From: Fusobacterium naviforme
GTDB lineage: Bacteria; Bacillota; Clostridia; Lachnospirales; Lachnospiraceae
Reading direction: 5' to 3'
DNA: 64,000 nucleotides
Assembly: GCA_003014445.1 (NCBI GenBank)
Contig: PYGH01000009.1
Coordinates: forward strand, 1 to 64,000
The notes under the pieces were generated by a model that ran no database searches, was not told where the DNA came from, and was given only the letters and a program-made list of their open reading frames with translations. Shown here one piece after another: positions 26,741 through 35,424 of the stretch. Position 1 is the stretch's first letter. Each line of letters begins with the position of its first letter. Made by a program: the position numbers and the translations under genes.

Positions 26741-28897
26741 TCAATGAACCCCGAGAATGATGGGCAGTATCACCGGATTCCGCTTCATCTTCTTCCAGAA
26801 GAAATCGCTCAGCTCGTCCCGCACCGCGTTCTTCAGCTTGCTCCAGTCGTGAACACCGGCGCTGAGACTGTCGCGCACTGCGGCAGCAGCGATATCTCGC
26901 GCGCCTGCCATCAGCTCCTCCGAATCCTTCACATAGACAAAGCCTCTGGAGACAATCTCCGGCCCGGAGACCAGCTGGTTCGAACCGCGCTCCAGCGCCA
27001 TTGTCACGATCATGATACCATTCTGCGCGAGGTTTTGTCTATCTCTCAGGACGACATTGCCCACGTCTCCGACACCGAGCCCGTCCACCATGATGCCGCC
27101 TGCCTGCACATGCCCTGCGATGCGACAGCTGTTCTCACTGATCTCAACGACATCACCCGTGGACATAAAGAGTATATTCTCTTTCGGCACGCCGACCGCC
27201 GCCGCGATCTCCACCTGTGCCTTTCTGTGACGGTACTCACCGTGCACCGGCAGCGCAAACTTCGGCCTGAGCAGGGAGTACATGAGCTTGATCTCCTCTG
27301 CGCAGGCGTGTCCGGATACATGCGTGTCCTGAAATATGACCTCCGCCCCCTTGATGGAGAGCTCGTTGATCACCTTGTCCACGGCCTTCTCATTGCCGGG
27401 GATGGGGTGAGAGCTCATCACAACCACATCCGAAGGTGAGATCGAGACCTTTCTGTGCATGCCGCTGGCCATTCTGGAGAGCGCAGCCATGCTCTCTCCC
27501 TGACTGCCCGTCGTGATGAGAACGGTCTTCTCCTGCGGATAGTTCTTCAGCTGCTCAATGTCGATCAACGTCCCCTCCGGGATCTGAATATAGCCGAGCT
27601 CATTGGCGATGCCGATGACATTTACCATGGAGCGGCCTTCAACCACCACCTTGCGGCCGTACCTGTAGGCGGAATTGATCACCTGCTGCACGCGGTCCAC
27701 GTTTGAGGCAAAGGTCGCGACGATAATACGATTCTCCTTGTGCTCGGAAAATATCAGGTCGAAGGTTCTGCCGACCGTGCGCTCCGACATCGTAAAGCCC
27801 GGGCGTATTGCATTGGTGCTGTCGCAGAGCAGCGCCAGCACTCCCTGCTTTCCGAGCTCTGCCATGCGCTGCAGATCCGCAGCCTCACCGAACACGGGTG
27901 TGTAGTCGATCTTGAAATCGCCGGTGTGGAAAATGACACCTGCCGGGCTGAAGATGGCGAGCGCCGAGCTGTCGGAAATAGAGTGATTCGTCTTGATAAA
28001 CTCCACATTAAAATCACCGAAGGGCACCGTATCGCCGTGCTTTACCACGAAGAGCTTCGCGGAATCGAGCAGTCTGTGCTCCTCCAGCTTATGCCGGATC
28101 AGTGCGATGGTGAGTCGCGTGGAGTACACCGGAACATTCAGCTCCTTCAGAATATAGGGCAGCGCGCCGATATGATCCTCGTGTCCATGGGTGATGACAA
28201 AGCCCTTTACCTTCGAGATATTCTCCTTCAGGTAGCTCACATCCGGAATCACACAGTCAATACCCAGCATATCCTCACTCGGAAAGGCAATGCCGCAGTC
28301 CACAACGATGATGGTATCATTGCACTCAAAGGCCGTAATATTCATGCCGATCTGCTCGAGGCCGCCGAGCGGGATGATCTTCACCCTGCCCTCCGCGCTG
28401 GAGCGGATGACGCGTGCCTTCGGGAGCTTCGCGTGCTCCAGCATGGCTGCCAGAGGACCGAGCGTTTTTTTTGCGGAGCGGCGTGCACCGCTGCGGCTCC
28501 CCGTACTGCGGCTGCTCTCCTTCGCCTTTGTACTCTCCTTTGTCTTTGTGCTCTCCTTCACCTCTGCGGAGCGCGGTCTTCTGCGGGAGGTCTTTGACAC
28601 ACTCTCCTTCTTCTGCTCCCCTTTTACGGGGCTCTCTTTTTTCACGCTTTCCTTCCGCGGCATACTGTTCTTTCTGCCCGCGCTCCTTCCCGCGCTGTTT
28701 TTCCCGGCACTCTCCTTCTTCACAGTTTCCTGTGCGCCTGTTTCCTTCCTTGCGCTGCTCCTTCGCGCAGTCGTCTTTCCTGCATTCTCCTTCTGTGCGC
28801 CATCTTTCCTGCCGCCCTGTGCCTCCTGGCTCAGGTTGCGGCTCAGCTCCTTCAGCTTTCTGATCGCGTTCAGCGGATTTCTTTCATTCTCACTCAA
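26741..28897 (-). CDS. rnj: Ribonuclease J with a long basic N-terminal tail
   Basis: 718 aa. The metallo-beta-lactamase/beta-CASP core starts near residue 171 (RVKIIPLGGLEQIGMNI), with metal motif THGHEDHIGALPY and the later PVHGEYRH. It acts as 5'-3' exo- and endoribonuclease in RNA decay. The first ~165 residues are an unusual Lys/Arg/Ser/Glu-rich, low-complexity stretch with repeated KES units (for example KESTKTKESTKAKESS). It looks disordered and could bind RNA or ribosomes. Typical RNase J is about 555 aa. The ATG at 28897 is the only start that includes the tail; internal starts near residue 152 would give the usual size. Confidence 0.94.
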   Translation of the reverse strand: MSENERNPLNAIRKLKELSRNLSQEAQGGRKDGAQKENAGKTTARRSSARKETGAQETVKKESAGKNSAGRSAGRKNSMPRKESVKKESPVKGEQKKESVSKTSRRRPRSAEVKESTKTKESTKAKESSRSTGSRSGARRSAKKTLGPLAAMLEHAKLPKARVIRSSAEGRVKIIPLGGLEQIGMNITAFECNDTIIVVDCGIAFPSEDMLGIDCVIPDVSYLKENISKVKGFVITHGHEDHIGALPYILKELNVPVYSTRLTIALIRHKLEEHRLLDSAKLFVVKHGDTVPFGDFNVEFIKTNHSISDSSALAIFSPAGVIFHTGDFKIDYTPVFGEAADLQRMAELGKQGVLALLCDSTNAIRPGFTMSERTVGRTFDLIFSEHKENRIIVATFASNVDRVQQVINSAYRYGRKVVVEGRSMVNVIGIANELGYIQIPEGTLIDIEQLKNYPQEKTVLITTGSQGESMAALSRMASGMHRKVSISPSDVVVMSSHPIPGNEKAVDKVINELSIKGAEVIFQDTHVSGHACAEEIKLMYSLLRPKFALPVHGEYRHRKAQVEIAAAVGVPKENILFMSTGDVVEISENSCRIAGHVQAGGIMVDGLGVGDVGNVVLRDRQNLAQNGIMIVTMALERGSNQLVSGPEIVSRGFVYVKDSEELMAGARDIAAAAVRDSLSAGVHDWSKLKNAVRDELSDFFWKKMKRNPVILPIILGVH

Positions 28898-29013
28898 ATT
28901 AAAACTCCTCTCATACGAACCTTAAGCCTGTATGCGGCATGGTTCTGTTGTTTTATCAGCTTCTGTCTTCCAACCCGCTCTATGCTGTCGGAACAGACAG
29001 ATATCCTCTCTGC

Positions 29014-29316
29014 TCACATAAGCTCCACACCGGAATCACTCATCAGCTCCTGAAAGATGCGAAGCATGTAGTCCGCCTCGGCATCGTCCTCCACAAACTC
29101 ATAGACTGCTTCTCTTTCCTCCGGGCCCGAGACATCCTTCAGGATATAACACTCACCATCCCCCTCGGCACCTTCCGCCGCGAGGAGATAATACATCCCG
29201 TTAATTTTCGTCTCCTCCAGAACGTAGAGCTCCACTTCGCCCCCGTCCTGATCTGCAACAGTGATTCTCGCCTGCTCCGGGGCCGCCATGAGCTCCTCTT
29301 CTCTCCCTTTCTCCAT
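29014..29316 (-). CDS. DUF1292 family protein
   Basis: About 100-aa acidic protein with the family pattern ITVADQDGGEVELYVLEETKINGMYYLLA and a C-terminal helix. Function is unknown. It follows ruvX with a small overlap, completing the conserved ireB-ruvX-DUF1292 set (yrzL-yrrK-yrzB in Bacillus). The start is uncertain: ATGs at 29343, 29316 and 29289 are all possible. Confidence 0.85.
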   Translation of the reverse strand: MEKGREEELMAAPEQARITVADQDGGEVELYVLEETKINGMYYLLAAEGAEGDGECYILKDVSGPEEREAVYEFVEDDAEADYMLRIFQELMSDSGVELM

Positions 29317-29333
29317 CCTCTTCCTTTCCGCGC

Positions 29334-29759
29334 TCACCTGCATTCCGGGTGAGCGTCCATATATTCCTTTAAAATCAGGCTCGCTGCGACCTGATCGATA
29401 TACTTCTTTCTCTCCTCGCGCGGCACACCGCTCTCCGAGAGTATCTCATCCGCCGCCACAGTCGTAAGACGCTCATCCTGCCATTCCACCGGCAGCCCAA
29501 TTCTTCGGATGAGCATCTCCCGAAAGTGCTCACAGCGCTCCACGCGCTCACCGGCACTCCCGTCCATATGGCACGGACGCCCCAGCACGATGCGGGTGAC
29601 ACCCCGCTCCTGCACGAGCTCCTCAATGCGGGAACAGGTTCTTCTGAGCTTCGATTCCGAAGTTCTCCATATGGTCTCCGCCGGCTGTGCCGTTAAGTAC
29701 AGGGCGTCGCTGAATGCGACGCCTACCGTCTTCGATCCGTAGTCCAGACCCATTAACAC
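29334..29759 (-). CDS. ruvX: RuvX/YqgF pre-16S rRNA nuclease
   Basis: 141-aa RNase H-fold protein. N-terminal LMGLDYGSKTVGVAFSD contains the catalytic Asp; later VLGRPCHMDGS and WQDERLTT complete the signature. It was described as a putative Holliday junction resolvase and is linked to 16S rRNA 5' maturation. I favour the GTG at 29759, 8 bases after GAGGG; the ATG two codons later has a spacing that is too long. Confidence 0.92.
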   Translation of the reverse strand: MLMGLDYGSKTVGVAFSDALYLTAQPAETIWRTSESKLRRTCSRIEELVQERGVTRIVLGRPCHMDGSAGERVERCEHFREMLIRRIGLPVEWQDERLTTVAADEILSESGVPREERKKYIDQVAASLILKEYMDAHPECR

Positions 29760-29802
29760 TGATAAACCCTCGCCTCTTTCTGAAAACTGTAAAATCATAC
29801 AA

Positions 29803-29836
29803 CAAAAAGCGCTGATACGGAATATTCCTGTATCAG
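29803..29836 (-). terminator. Hairpin with T-run between ireB and ruvX
   Basis: On the minus strand CTGATAC...GTATCAG (29836-29812, with inner GGAATATTCC) is followed by CGCTTTTTG. It would end transcripts from the ireB side before ruvX, unless it is an attenuator. Confidence 0.65.
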
Positions 29837-29916
29837 TCTCAGAGGTGCCAGATTCGATTGATGACCGAGCCCATAACGGTCCTTCACGCGGCTTTCTATC
29901 ACATCTAAACTTAAAA

Positions 29917-29955
29917 ACGCAAAACAGCCGACGGCGGTATTACCTGCCGCCGTCG
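29917..29955 (-). terminator. GC-rich hairpin that holds the ireB stop codon in its loop
   Basis: On the minus strand CGACGGCGG (29955-29947) pairs with CCGCCGTCG (29937-29929) across a 9-nt loop that contains the TAA stop of ireB. T-rich sequence (TTTTGCGTTTTT) follows. Terminating ribosomes would cover the stem. Confidence 0.65.
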
Positions 29956-30212
29956 TACTTGTTCTCGATATAGTAGCTCAAAAGCTCCTCAAGAATATCG
30001 TCTCTCTCCACCTTCATGATGAGACTTCTCGCATTCTTGTGGCTGGTAATATAGGTCGGATCTCCGCTCATCACATAGCCGACAATCTGATTCACCGGAT
30101 TGTAACCCTTCTCGGACAGCGCTTCATAAACCAGACGAAGCACCTGGCTTACATCCATCTTATTTTCCTGTATTGCCTGAAAGAACTGGGTATCGTGCAA
30201 GTTTTCGTTCAT
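29940..30212 (-). CDS. ireB: IreB family regulatory phosphoprotein (UPF0297)
   Basis: 90-aa protein with family pattern DVSQVLRLVYEALSEKGYNP, NQIVGYVMSGDPTYITSH and a C-terminal DDILEELLSYYIENKY. In Enterococcus faecalis IreB is a substrate of the Ser/Thr kinase IreK and modulates cephalosporin resistance. The N-terminal threonine region (LHDTQFF) that is phosphorylated there is conserved. First gene of the ireB-ruvX-DUF1292 group. Confidence 0.94.
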   Translation of the reverse strand: MNENLHDTQFFQAIQENKMDVSQVLRLVYEALSEKGYNPVNQIVGYVMSGDPTYITSHKNARSLIMKVERDDILEELLSYYIENKYDGGR

Positions 30213-30321
30213 GATATGATTCCTCTCAATTATTCCCTATTCTATACGAAAAAAAGATATTCAGCAAGAGGAAATCCCCCATTCAGAGATTTGTAAGAAC
30301 CGCAGCCAGTATCGGAGCCTC

Positions 30322-31749
30322 TCAGCGCTGCAGCTCCAGCAGCTCCTCCGTAAGGAAACCCGTGACCTGTCCGGATATGAGCGCATTCACCGGAGCAGTC
30401 TCGTTTTCATGCAGCAGGGCCGCAATACGGACATACTCTCTGGTATTTCCGAGCAGATAGCGGCGTCCGTTCAGCTCTGCTACCTCCTCCACAAGTATCT
30501 CCTCCCAGCGGCCTATGCGGCGCTCCCGAAATTCACGCATGTGTCTCCGGTTCAGCGCCGCGAGCTGCTCCGCACGCGCCGCCTTCACAGCCCGCGTGCA
30601 CTGTCCCGGCATCTCTGCCGCCCGTGTTCCCTCCCTGCGGGAGTAGGGGAAGATATGTGTCTCGTAAAAGCATATCTCCTCCGTGAAGGCAAGCGTCTCC
30701 TGAAACTCCTCCTCCGTCTCCCCGGGGAAACCCGCAATGATGTCCGTTGTGATCGCCGCATCAGGGAAGACCCTGCGGATCGTATCGACCCCCCGCCGGA
30801 ATTCCGCCGTGCTGTAGTGCCGGTTCATGCGCCGCAGCACAGCATCCGAGCCGCTCTGCATCGAGAGATGAAAATGCGGACAGAAGTGCCGAAGTCCCGC
30901 CAGTCTCCGCACAAAATCCTCCGTGACAATCTGCGGCTCCAGCGAGCCCACTCGGATGCGCTCAATTCCCTCCACCCGGTCGAGAAGACAGATGACATCC
31001 GAGAGATTCTCCGCATGCTCTCCGGCGGACTGTATCCGCTCCAGATCCCGCCCGTAGGAGGAGAGGTGAATCCCGGTCAGCACGAGCTCCCTGTAGCCCT
31101 GCGCCGCAAAGCGCTCCACCTCCTCCTTGAGCTCCGGAAAGGCCCTTGAGCGCACGCGCCCCCGCACATAGGGAATGATACAGTAGCTGCAAAACTGGTT
31201 GCAGCCGTCCTGTATCTTCAGAAATGCACGGGTGTGATCCGACATTGTGTCCGCGCTGATATCATCGTATGCGCGCACCGCCGCAATATCTCCGACTGCA
31301 ACGCAGGCCGCACGATCCACATTTCCCGTGTCCTGATCCTTTTCATCTGCGCGAAAATTGCAATCCCCGGGGCCTCCTGTTTTACAGAGACGCGAAGCAT
31401 CGTGCGAGGCAAAATATCTCTCCAGCAGTGCTGCTAGCTCCCGCTTCTCGTGATTTCCGACGATGAGATCCACCGCCGTGTCCTCCTTAAGCTTCCCGCC
31501 CGCCGCCTGCGCGTAGCAGCCCGCTGCGACCACCACCGCATCTGGGTTCAAGCTTTTCGCCCGGTGCAGCATCTGCCGCGACTTTCTGTCCGCGATATTT
31601 GTGACAGAGCAGGTGTTGATGATATAGACATCCGCGGGCTCCTCAAAGGAGCGAAGCTCATAGCCGGCCCTGAGCAGCGCCTGCTGCATGGCCTCTGTCT
31701 CATAGGTATTCACCTTGCAGCCAAGGGTATGAAATGCCGCCGTTCTCAA
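30322..31749 (-). CDS. mtaB: MtaB tRNA t6A37 methylthiotransferase
   Basis: 475-aa radical SAM enzyme that converts t6A to ms2t6A at position 37. N-terminal UPF0004 domain with cysteines in FHTLGCKVN, INTCSVTN and AAGCYAQ; radical SAM CNQFCSYC; C-terminal TRAM domain. I chose the TTG at 31749, preceded by AAAGGAAG at good spacing; upstream residues in the open frame are lysine/arginine-rich and unlike the family. It faces the HPr-like gene divergently. Confidence 0.93.
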   Translation of the reverse strand: MRTAAFHTLGCKVNTYETEAMQQALLRAGYELRSFEEPADVYIINTCSVTNIADRKSRQMLHRAKSLNPDAVVVAAGCYAQAAGGKLKEDTAVDLIVGNHEKRELAALLERYFASHDASRLCKTGGPGDCNFRADEKDQDTGNVDRAACVAVGDIAAVRAYDDISADTMSDHTRAFLKIQDGCNQFCSYCIIPYVRGRVRSRAFPELKEEVERFAAQGYRELVLTGIHLSSYGRDLERIQSAGEHAENLSDVICLLDRVEGIERIRVGSLEPQIVTEDFVRRLAGLRHFCPHFHLSMQSGSDAVLRRMNRHYSTAEFRRGVDTIRRVFPDAAITTDIIAGFPGETEEEFQETLAFTEEICFYETHIFPYSRREGTRAAEMPGQCTRAVKAARAEQLAALNRRHMREFRERRIGRWEEILVEEVAELNGRRYLLGNTREYVRIAALLHENETAPVNALISGQVTGFLTEELLELQR

Positions 31750-31840
31750 ATGATTTCTTCCTTTCCTTCGCTTGACTTTGCCCCCGCTTCCAATTACGAT
31801 GATAGACAAAGCAGATTATATTTTAAGGAGGCGCTTCTCT

Positions 31841-32074
31841 ATGAAAACCGTCAAGATCTCTCTCAATTCCATCGACAAGGTCAAATCCTTTGTAAATACG
31901 ATTGCGCGCTACAACGAGGACTTCGATCTCGTCTCCGGCAGATATGTGATCGACGCGAAGTCCATTATGGGTATCTTCAGTCTGGATCTCTCCAAGCCTA
32001 TTGATCTGAATATCCACGGCAATACCGAGGAGAGCGATATACTCACGGCGCTGAAGCCCTATATCGTGGAGTGA
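31841..32074 (+). CDS. HPr-like protein lacking the phosphorylated histidine
   Basis: 77-aa protein of the HPr fold. The C-terminal part GRYVIDAKSIMGIFSLDLSKPIDLNI is clearly HPr-like and keeps the serine region (AKSIMG). The N-terminal active-site loop, normally containing His15 (xxGLHARPA), is replaced by LNSIDKVKSF, so phosphotransfer via histidine is not possible. Comparable HPr-like proteins are common in Lachnospiraceae and may act as regulators. Start at 31841 with AAGGAGG upstream; a terminator follows at 32146. Confidence 0.88.
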   Translation: MKTVKISLNSIDKVKSFVNTIARYNEDFDLVSGRYVIDAKSIMGIFSLDLSKPIDLNIHGNTEESDILTALKPYIVE

Positions 32075-32145
32075 TCCTCCAAAGGGACAGACAGGCGGAG
32101 TCGCTTGCATACGGCACTTCTCGGTCCGTAAAGCCATACCAAACG

Positions 32146-32181
32146 CAGGAGCTTCCTTGAGCGAAGCTCCTGTTTTATTTT
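32146..32181 (+). terminator. Terminator after the HPr-like gene
   Basis: CAGGAGCTTC (32146-32155) and GAAGCTCCTG (32163-32172) form a perfect 10-bp stem followed by TTTTATTTT. Confidence 0.9.
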
Positions 32182-32237
32182 CAGCTTCATTTCTGATCCG
32201 GCTTTCTGAACTCTTCCGAACCGACAGAGACAGCTCC

Positions 32238-33428
32238 TCACTCCGCCGTACAGCGAATTCTCTCCTCCGTCCGTATGGCCTCCTCGACCATCTCATCTAT
32301 CTTTTCCGAAAGCTTCAGCTCCGACTTCCGTATGCGCTCTGCGTCCGGCTTTGTCACCGGGTGCTTTGCAACAAAGATGGTGCAGCAGTCCTCATAGGGC
32401 TCAATCGAGGTCTCATAGGTCCCGATCTGCACCGCGCGCTCTATGATCTCCTGCTTGTCAAAGCCGATCAGCGGACGGAATACCGGAAGTGTGCAGACCT
32501 CATTCGTCGACACGAGGGAGGGCACTGTCTGACTCGCCACCTGCCCGATACTCTCTCCTGTGATGAGCGCCATGCACTTGCTCCGCCCTGCGAGCCGCTC
32601 CGCAATGCGCATCATGTAGCGGCGCATGATAATGGTCAGCTCCTCATGCGGGCACTTCTCATAGATATAGAGCTGTATATCCGTGAAATTCACGATATGA
32701 AGCGTGACAGGACCTGCGTAGCGCGCCACCTCCCGCGCGAGATCCACAACCTTCTGCTTTGCGCGCTCACTGGTATAGGGCGGCGCGTGAAAATAGGTCG
32801 CCTCCAGCATGACGCCGCGCTTTGCGATCATATAGCCCGCCACCGGGGAATCGATGCCGCCGGAGAGCAGCAGCATGGCCTTGCCGTTTGTTCCGACCGG
32901 CATCCCGCCCGGCCCCGGAATGAGGACGGAGTAGATCCCTGTGCCCTCGTTCCGTATCTCCACATTCAGGCTGATCTCCGGATGGTGGACATCCACCCGT
33001 AAATTCGGGCATGTCTCCAGTATTCTGCCGCCGAGCTCTGCGCTGATGCTCTCGGAGGTTCCCGGGTAGCTCTTGTCTATTCTCCGGGTAAATACCTTGA
33101 AGCTCCTCTCCTCCGTCCCGTAGACGTCCTGCATAAACTGCATGGTGCGCGCCGCGATGGTCTCAAAGTCGCGCTCCGCAAAGCGCAGCATCGGACATAT
33201 CATCACGATTCCGAACACACGCTTCAGCGCCTCCACTGTGTCCTCGTAGTCAAAATACCCCTCCGTCTCCACATAGATGCGCCCGTGCTGCTTCTCAACC
33301 GAAAAGTTCCCCTCGACAGGCTTCAGCGCCGTGTATATCTGCTGAATCAGGGCATCCTCGAACTTATAGCGGTTCTTGCCCTTCAGGCCTATCTCTCCGT
33401 ACTTGATTAAAAATGACTTATATTCCAT
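32238..33428 (-). CDS. thiI: ThiI tRNA 4-thiouridine synthase
   Basis: 396 aa: N-terminal ferredoxin-like and THUMP domains, then a PP-loop ATPase with LSGGIDSPVAGYMIAKRG. It makes s4U8 in tRNA and can supply sulfur for thiamin. The C-terminal rhodanese domain of E. coli ThiI is absent, as in Bacillus; there a dedicated NifS-like desulfurase passes sulfur directly. Such a gene lies immediately upstream here (28 bp). Start chosen at MEYKSFLIKYGEIGLKGKNR. Confidence 0.96.
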   Translation of the reverse strand: MEYKSFLIKYGEIGLKGKNRYKFEDALIQQIYTALKPVEGNFSVEKQHGRIYVETEGYFDYEDTVEALKRVFGIVMICPMLRFAERDFETIAARTMQFMQDVYGTEERSFKVFTRRIDKSYPGTSESISAELGGRILETCPNLRVDVHHPEISLNVEIRNEGTGIYSVLIPGPGGMPVGTNGKAMLLLSGGIDSPVAGYMIAKRGVMLEATYFHAPPYTSERAKQKVVDLAREVARYAGPVTLHIVNFTDIQLYIYEKCPHEELTIIMRRYMMRIAERLAGRSKCMALITGESIGQVASQTVPSLVSTNEVCTLPVFRPLIGFDKQEIIERAVQIGTYETSIEPYEDCCTIFVAKHPVTKPDAERIRKSELKLSEKIDEMVEEAIRTEERIRCTAE

Positions 33429-33456
33429 GCTCTTCGTTCCCCACTGTCCTGAACCT

Positions 33457-34614
33457 TCATCTTCTCGTAAACCGGCGCAGTGTCGGCACAAGCTCCGCCA
33501 TTGCCTCTGCAAAGGCATCTGCTTCCTCTGCCGTATTCGTGTCGCAGAGGCTCACTCGTATCGTCGCATCCAGCAGCTTATCTCTGAGACCTATGCCCTT
33601 CAGCGTCCCCGAGATGCCCGGATGGTTCGATGAGCAGGCCGATCCGCTGGACACATAGATGCCCCGCTCCTCCAGAGCGTGCAGCAGCACCTCCGCGCGC
33701 ACATCCTCCACCGAGATGCTGACAATATGCGGCGCGCCCTCCTCGCCGCGCCCGGAATTCACACTGACGCCCGGCAGGGCGAGCATCGCATCCGTGATCC
33801 TGTCCTTCAGCGCCCGCATATGCGTAATTTTCTCATCAAAATCCTCATAGGCCTCGACTGCGGCTTCTCCCAGCCCGGCAATGCCCGGAACGTTGATCGT
33901 CCCGCTGCGAAGCCCTCCCTGCTGCCCCCCGCCATATAACAGCGGACGTATCTTCACCCTGCTGTCTATGTAGAGAAAGCCGACGCCCTTCGGCGCGTGC
34001 AGCTTGTGTCCGCTGACGCTTAAGAGATCTATGCCGAGCCGCTTCGGATATATTCTGTACTTCCCGTAGCCCTGAATGGCGTCTACGTGAAAGAGTGCCG
34101 CGGGTTTTCTCTCATGCACCAGCCCTGCGAGCTCCTGAACCGGTTCCACCGCTCCGATCTCATTGTTCACATACATGACCGAGACCAGTATGGTATCCTC
34201 CCGGAGCGCCTCCTTAAGCTGCGCAGGGGAGATATGTCCCCTCTCATCCACCGGAAGCACCGTCACCTCAAAGCCCAGTCCCTCCAGAAAAAGCAGCGGC
34301 TCATACACCGCCGGGTGCTCGATCGCCGTGGTTATGATGTGCCTGCCCGCCCGCTGATTTGCGAGCGCACAGCCGATCAGTGCCATATTGTCGGACTCCG
34401 TGCCTCCTGAGGTGAAGAGTATCTCCTTTGCCGAGACCTTCAAAGTCCTCGCGATCCGCTCCGCAGCCTCCCGCACATAGCGCTCTGCGCGGACACCCAT
34501 GCTGTGCTTCGCCGAAGGATTTCCGTAGTCCTCCCGCATGGTGCGCACCACCAGCTCCATCACACGCTCCGACACCCTGGTTGTCGCCGAATTGTCAAAA
34601 TAAATCTCACGCAT
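33457..34614 (-). CDS. Cysteine desulfurase (NifS/IscS family), ThiI partner
   Basis: 385-aa PLP enzyme. N-terminus IYFDNSATTRVSERVMELV; PLP lysine in SVSGHKLHAPKGVGFLY; catalytic Cys in SSGSACSSNHPG. It removes sulfur from cysteine as a persulfide. The position just upstream of thiI indicates the NifZ-type role in 4-thiouridine synthesis rather than Fe-S assembly; no iscU or sufU is nearby. Confidence 0.94.
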   Translation of the reverse strand: MREIYFDNSATTRVSERVMELVVRTMREDYGNPSAKHSMGVRAERYVREAAERIARTLKVSAKEILFTSGGTESDNMALIGCALANQRAGRHIITTAIEHPAVYEPLLFLEGLGFEVTVLPVDERGHISPAQLKEALREDTILVSVMYVNNEIGAVEPVQELAGLVHERKPAALFHVDAIQGYGKYRIYPKRLGIDLLSVSGHKLHAPKGVGFLYIDSRVKIRPLLYGGGQQGGLRSGTINVPGIAGLGEAAVEAYEDFDEKITHMRALKDRITDAMLALPGVSVNSGRGEEGAPHIVSISVEDVRAEVLLHALEERGIYVSSGSACSSNHPGISGTLKGIGLRDKLLDATIRVSLCDTNTAEEADAFAEAMAELVPTLRRFTRR

Positions 34615-34680
34615 ATAAACCTTTCCGCCGCGCTATAAGCTCAGATAAAACGCGCAGCCAGGACATCCCGCCGGGCGCGC

Positions 34681-35421
34681 TCAGCGCCCCTCTGTCTCCG
34701 CCATGAGAAGAGAGAGCACCACGAGCCCCGCAGTCTCCGTCCGAAGTATGCGCTTTCCGAGCGTCAGCGCCGTAAAGCCCCGCTCCTGTGCCTCCTGAAT
34801 CTCGCTCTCCTCAAAGCCGCCCTCCGGCCCTATCATCACCGCCACACGGTCGCCCGGCTCTACGGAGGAGATCAGCTCCCGGGTCGCCTCCATTCCCTCC
34901 GCCTTCTCGTAGGGAATCATGCAGAGCTCACTCCCCTCTGCTTCCTTAAGTGCCTCAGAGAAACTGAGCGGCAGCGCCACCTCCGGAATTACTCTCCGCC
35001 CGGACTGCTTCGCCGCACTCTCTGCGATTGCCTGCCAGCGCCGCACCCGCGCCTCCGCCTTCCTTTTGTCAAGCTTCGCGACACAGCGCCTCGTCTCCAC
35101 CGGAACCACCCGGCGCACGCCGAGCTCCACCGCCTTCTGTATGATGAGCTCCAGCTTATCTCCCTTCGGCAGTCCCTGATACAGCGTGATCTCCACCGGA
35201 AGCTCCCGCACATCCGCATTTTCCTCGAGCACCGTGAGCTCCACCGCCTCACGGGACAGCGCCCGGATCTCACAGAGATACTCCCAGTCCTCTCCCGCAC
35301 TGATCATCAGCCGCTCTCCGACCTTCATGCGGAGCACATTCACAATATGATTCACATCCGGCCCTGTGATCCGGGCCTCCCGCTCCGAAAGCTGCTCCGG
35401 CGCAACAAAAAAATGATACAC
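34681..35421 (-). CDS. rsmE: RsmE 16S rRNA m3U1498 methyltransferase
   Basis: 246-aa SPOUT methyltransferase. N-terminal PUA-like domain (YHFFVAPEQLSEREARITGPD) and C-terminal knot with VMIGPEGGFEESEI and LGKRILRTETA. The start is a GTG at 35421, three bases after the prmA stop, so the two genes are translationally linked, as in many Firmicutes. Confidence 0.95.
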   Translation of the reverse strand: MYHFFVAPEQLSEREARITGPDVNHIVNVLRMKVGERLMISAGEDWEYLCEIRALSREAVELTVLEENADVRELPVEITLYQGLPKGDKLELIIQKAVELGVRRVVPVETRRCVAKLDKRKAEARVRRWQAIAESAAKQSGRRVIPEVALPLSFSEALKEAEGSELCMIPYEKAEGMEATRELISSVEPGDRVAVMIGPEGGFEESEIQEAQERGFTALTLGKRILRTETAGLVVLSLLMAETEGR

Positions 35422-35424
35422 CTC

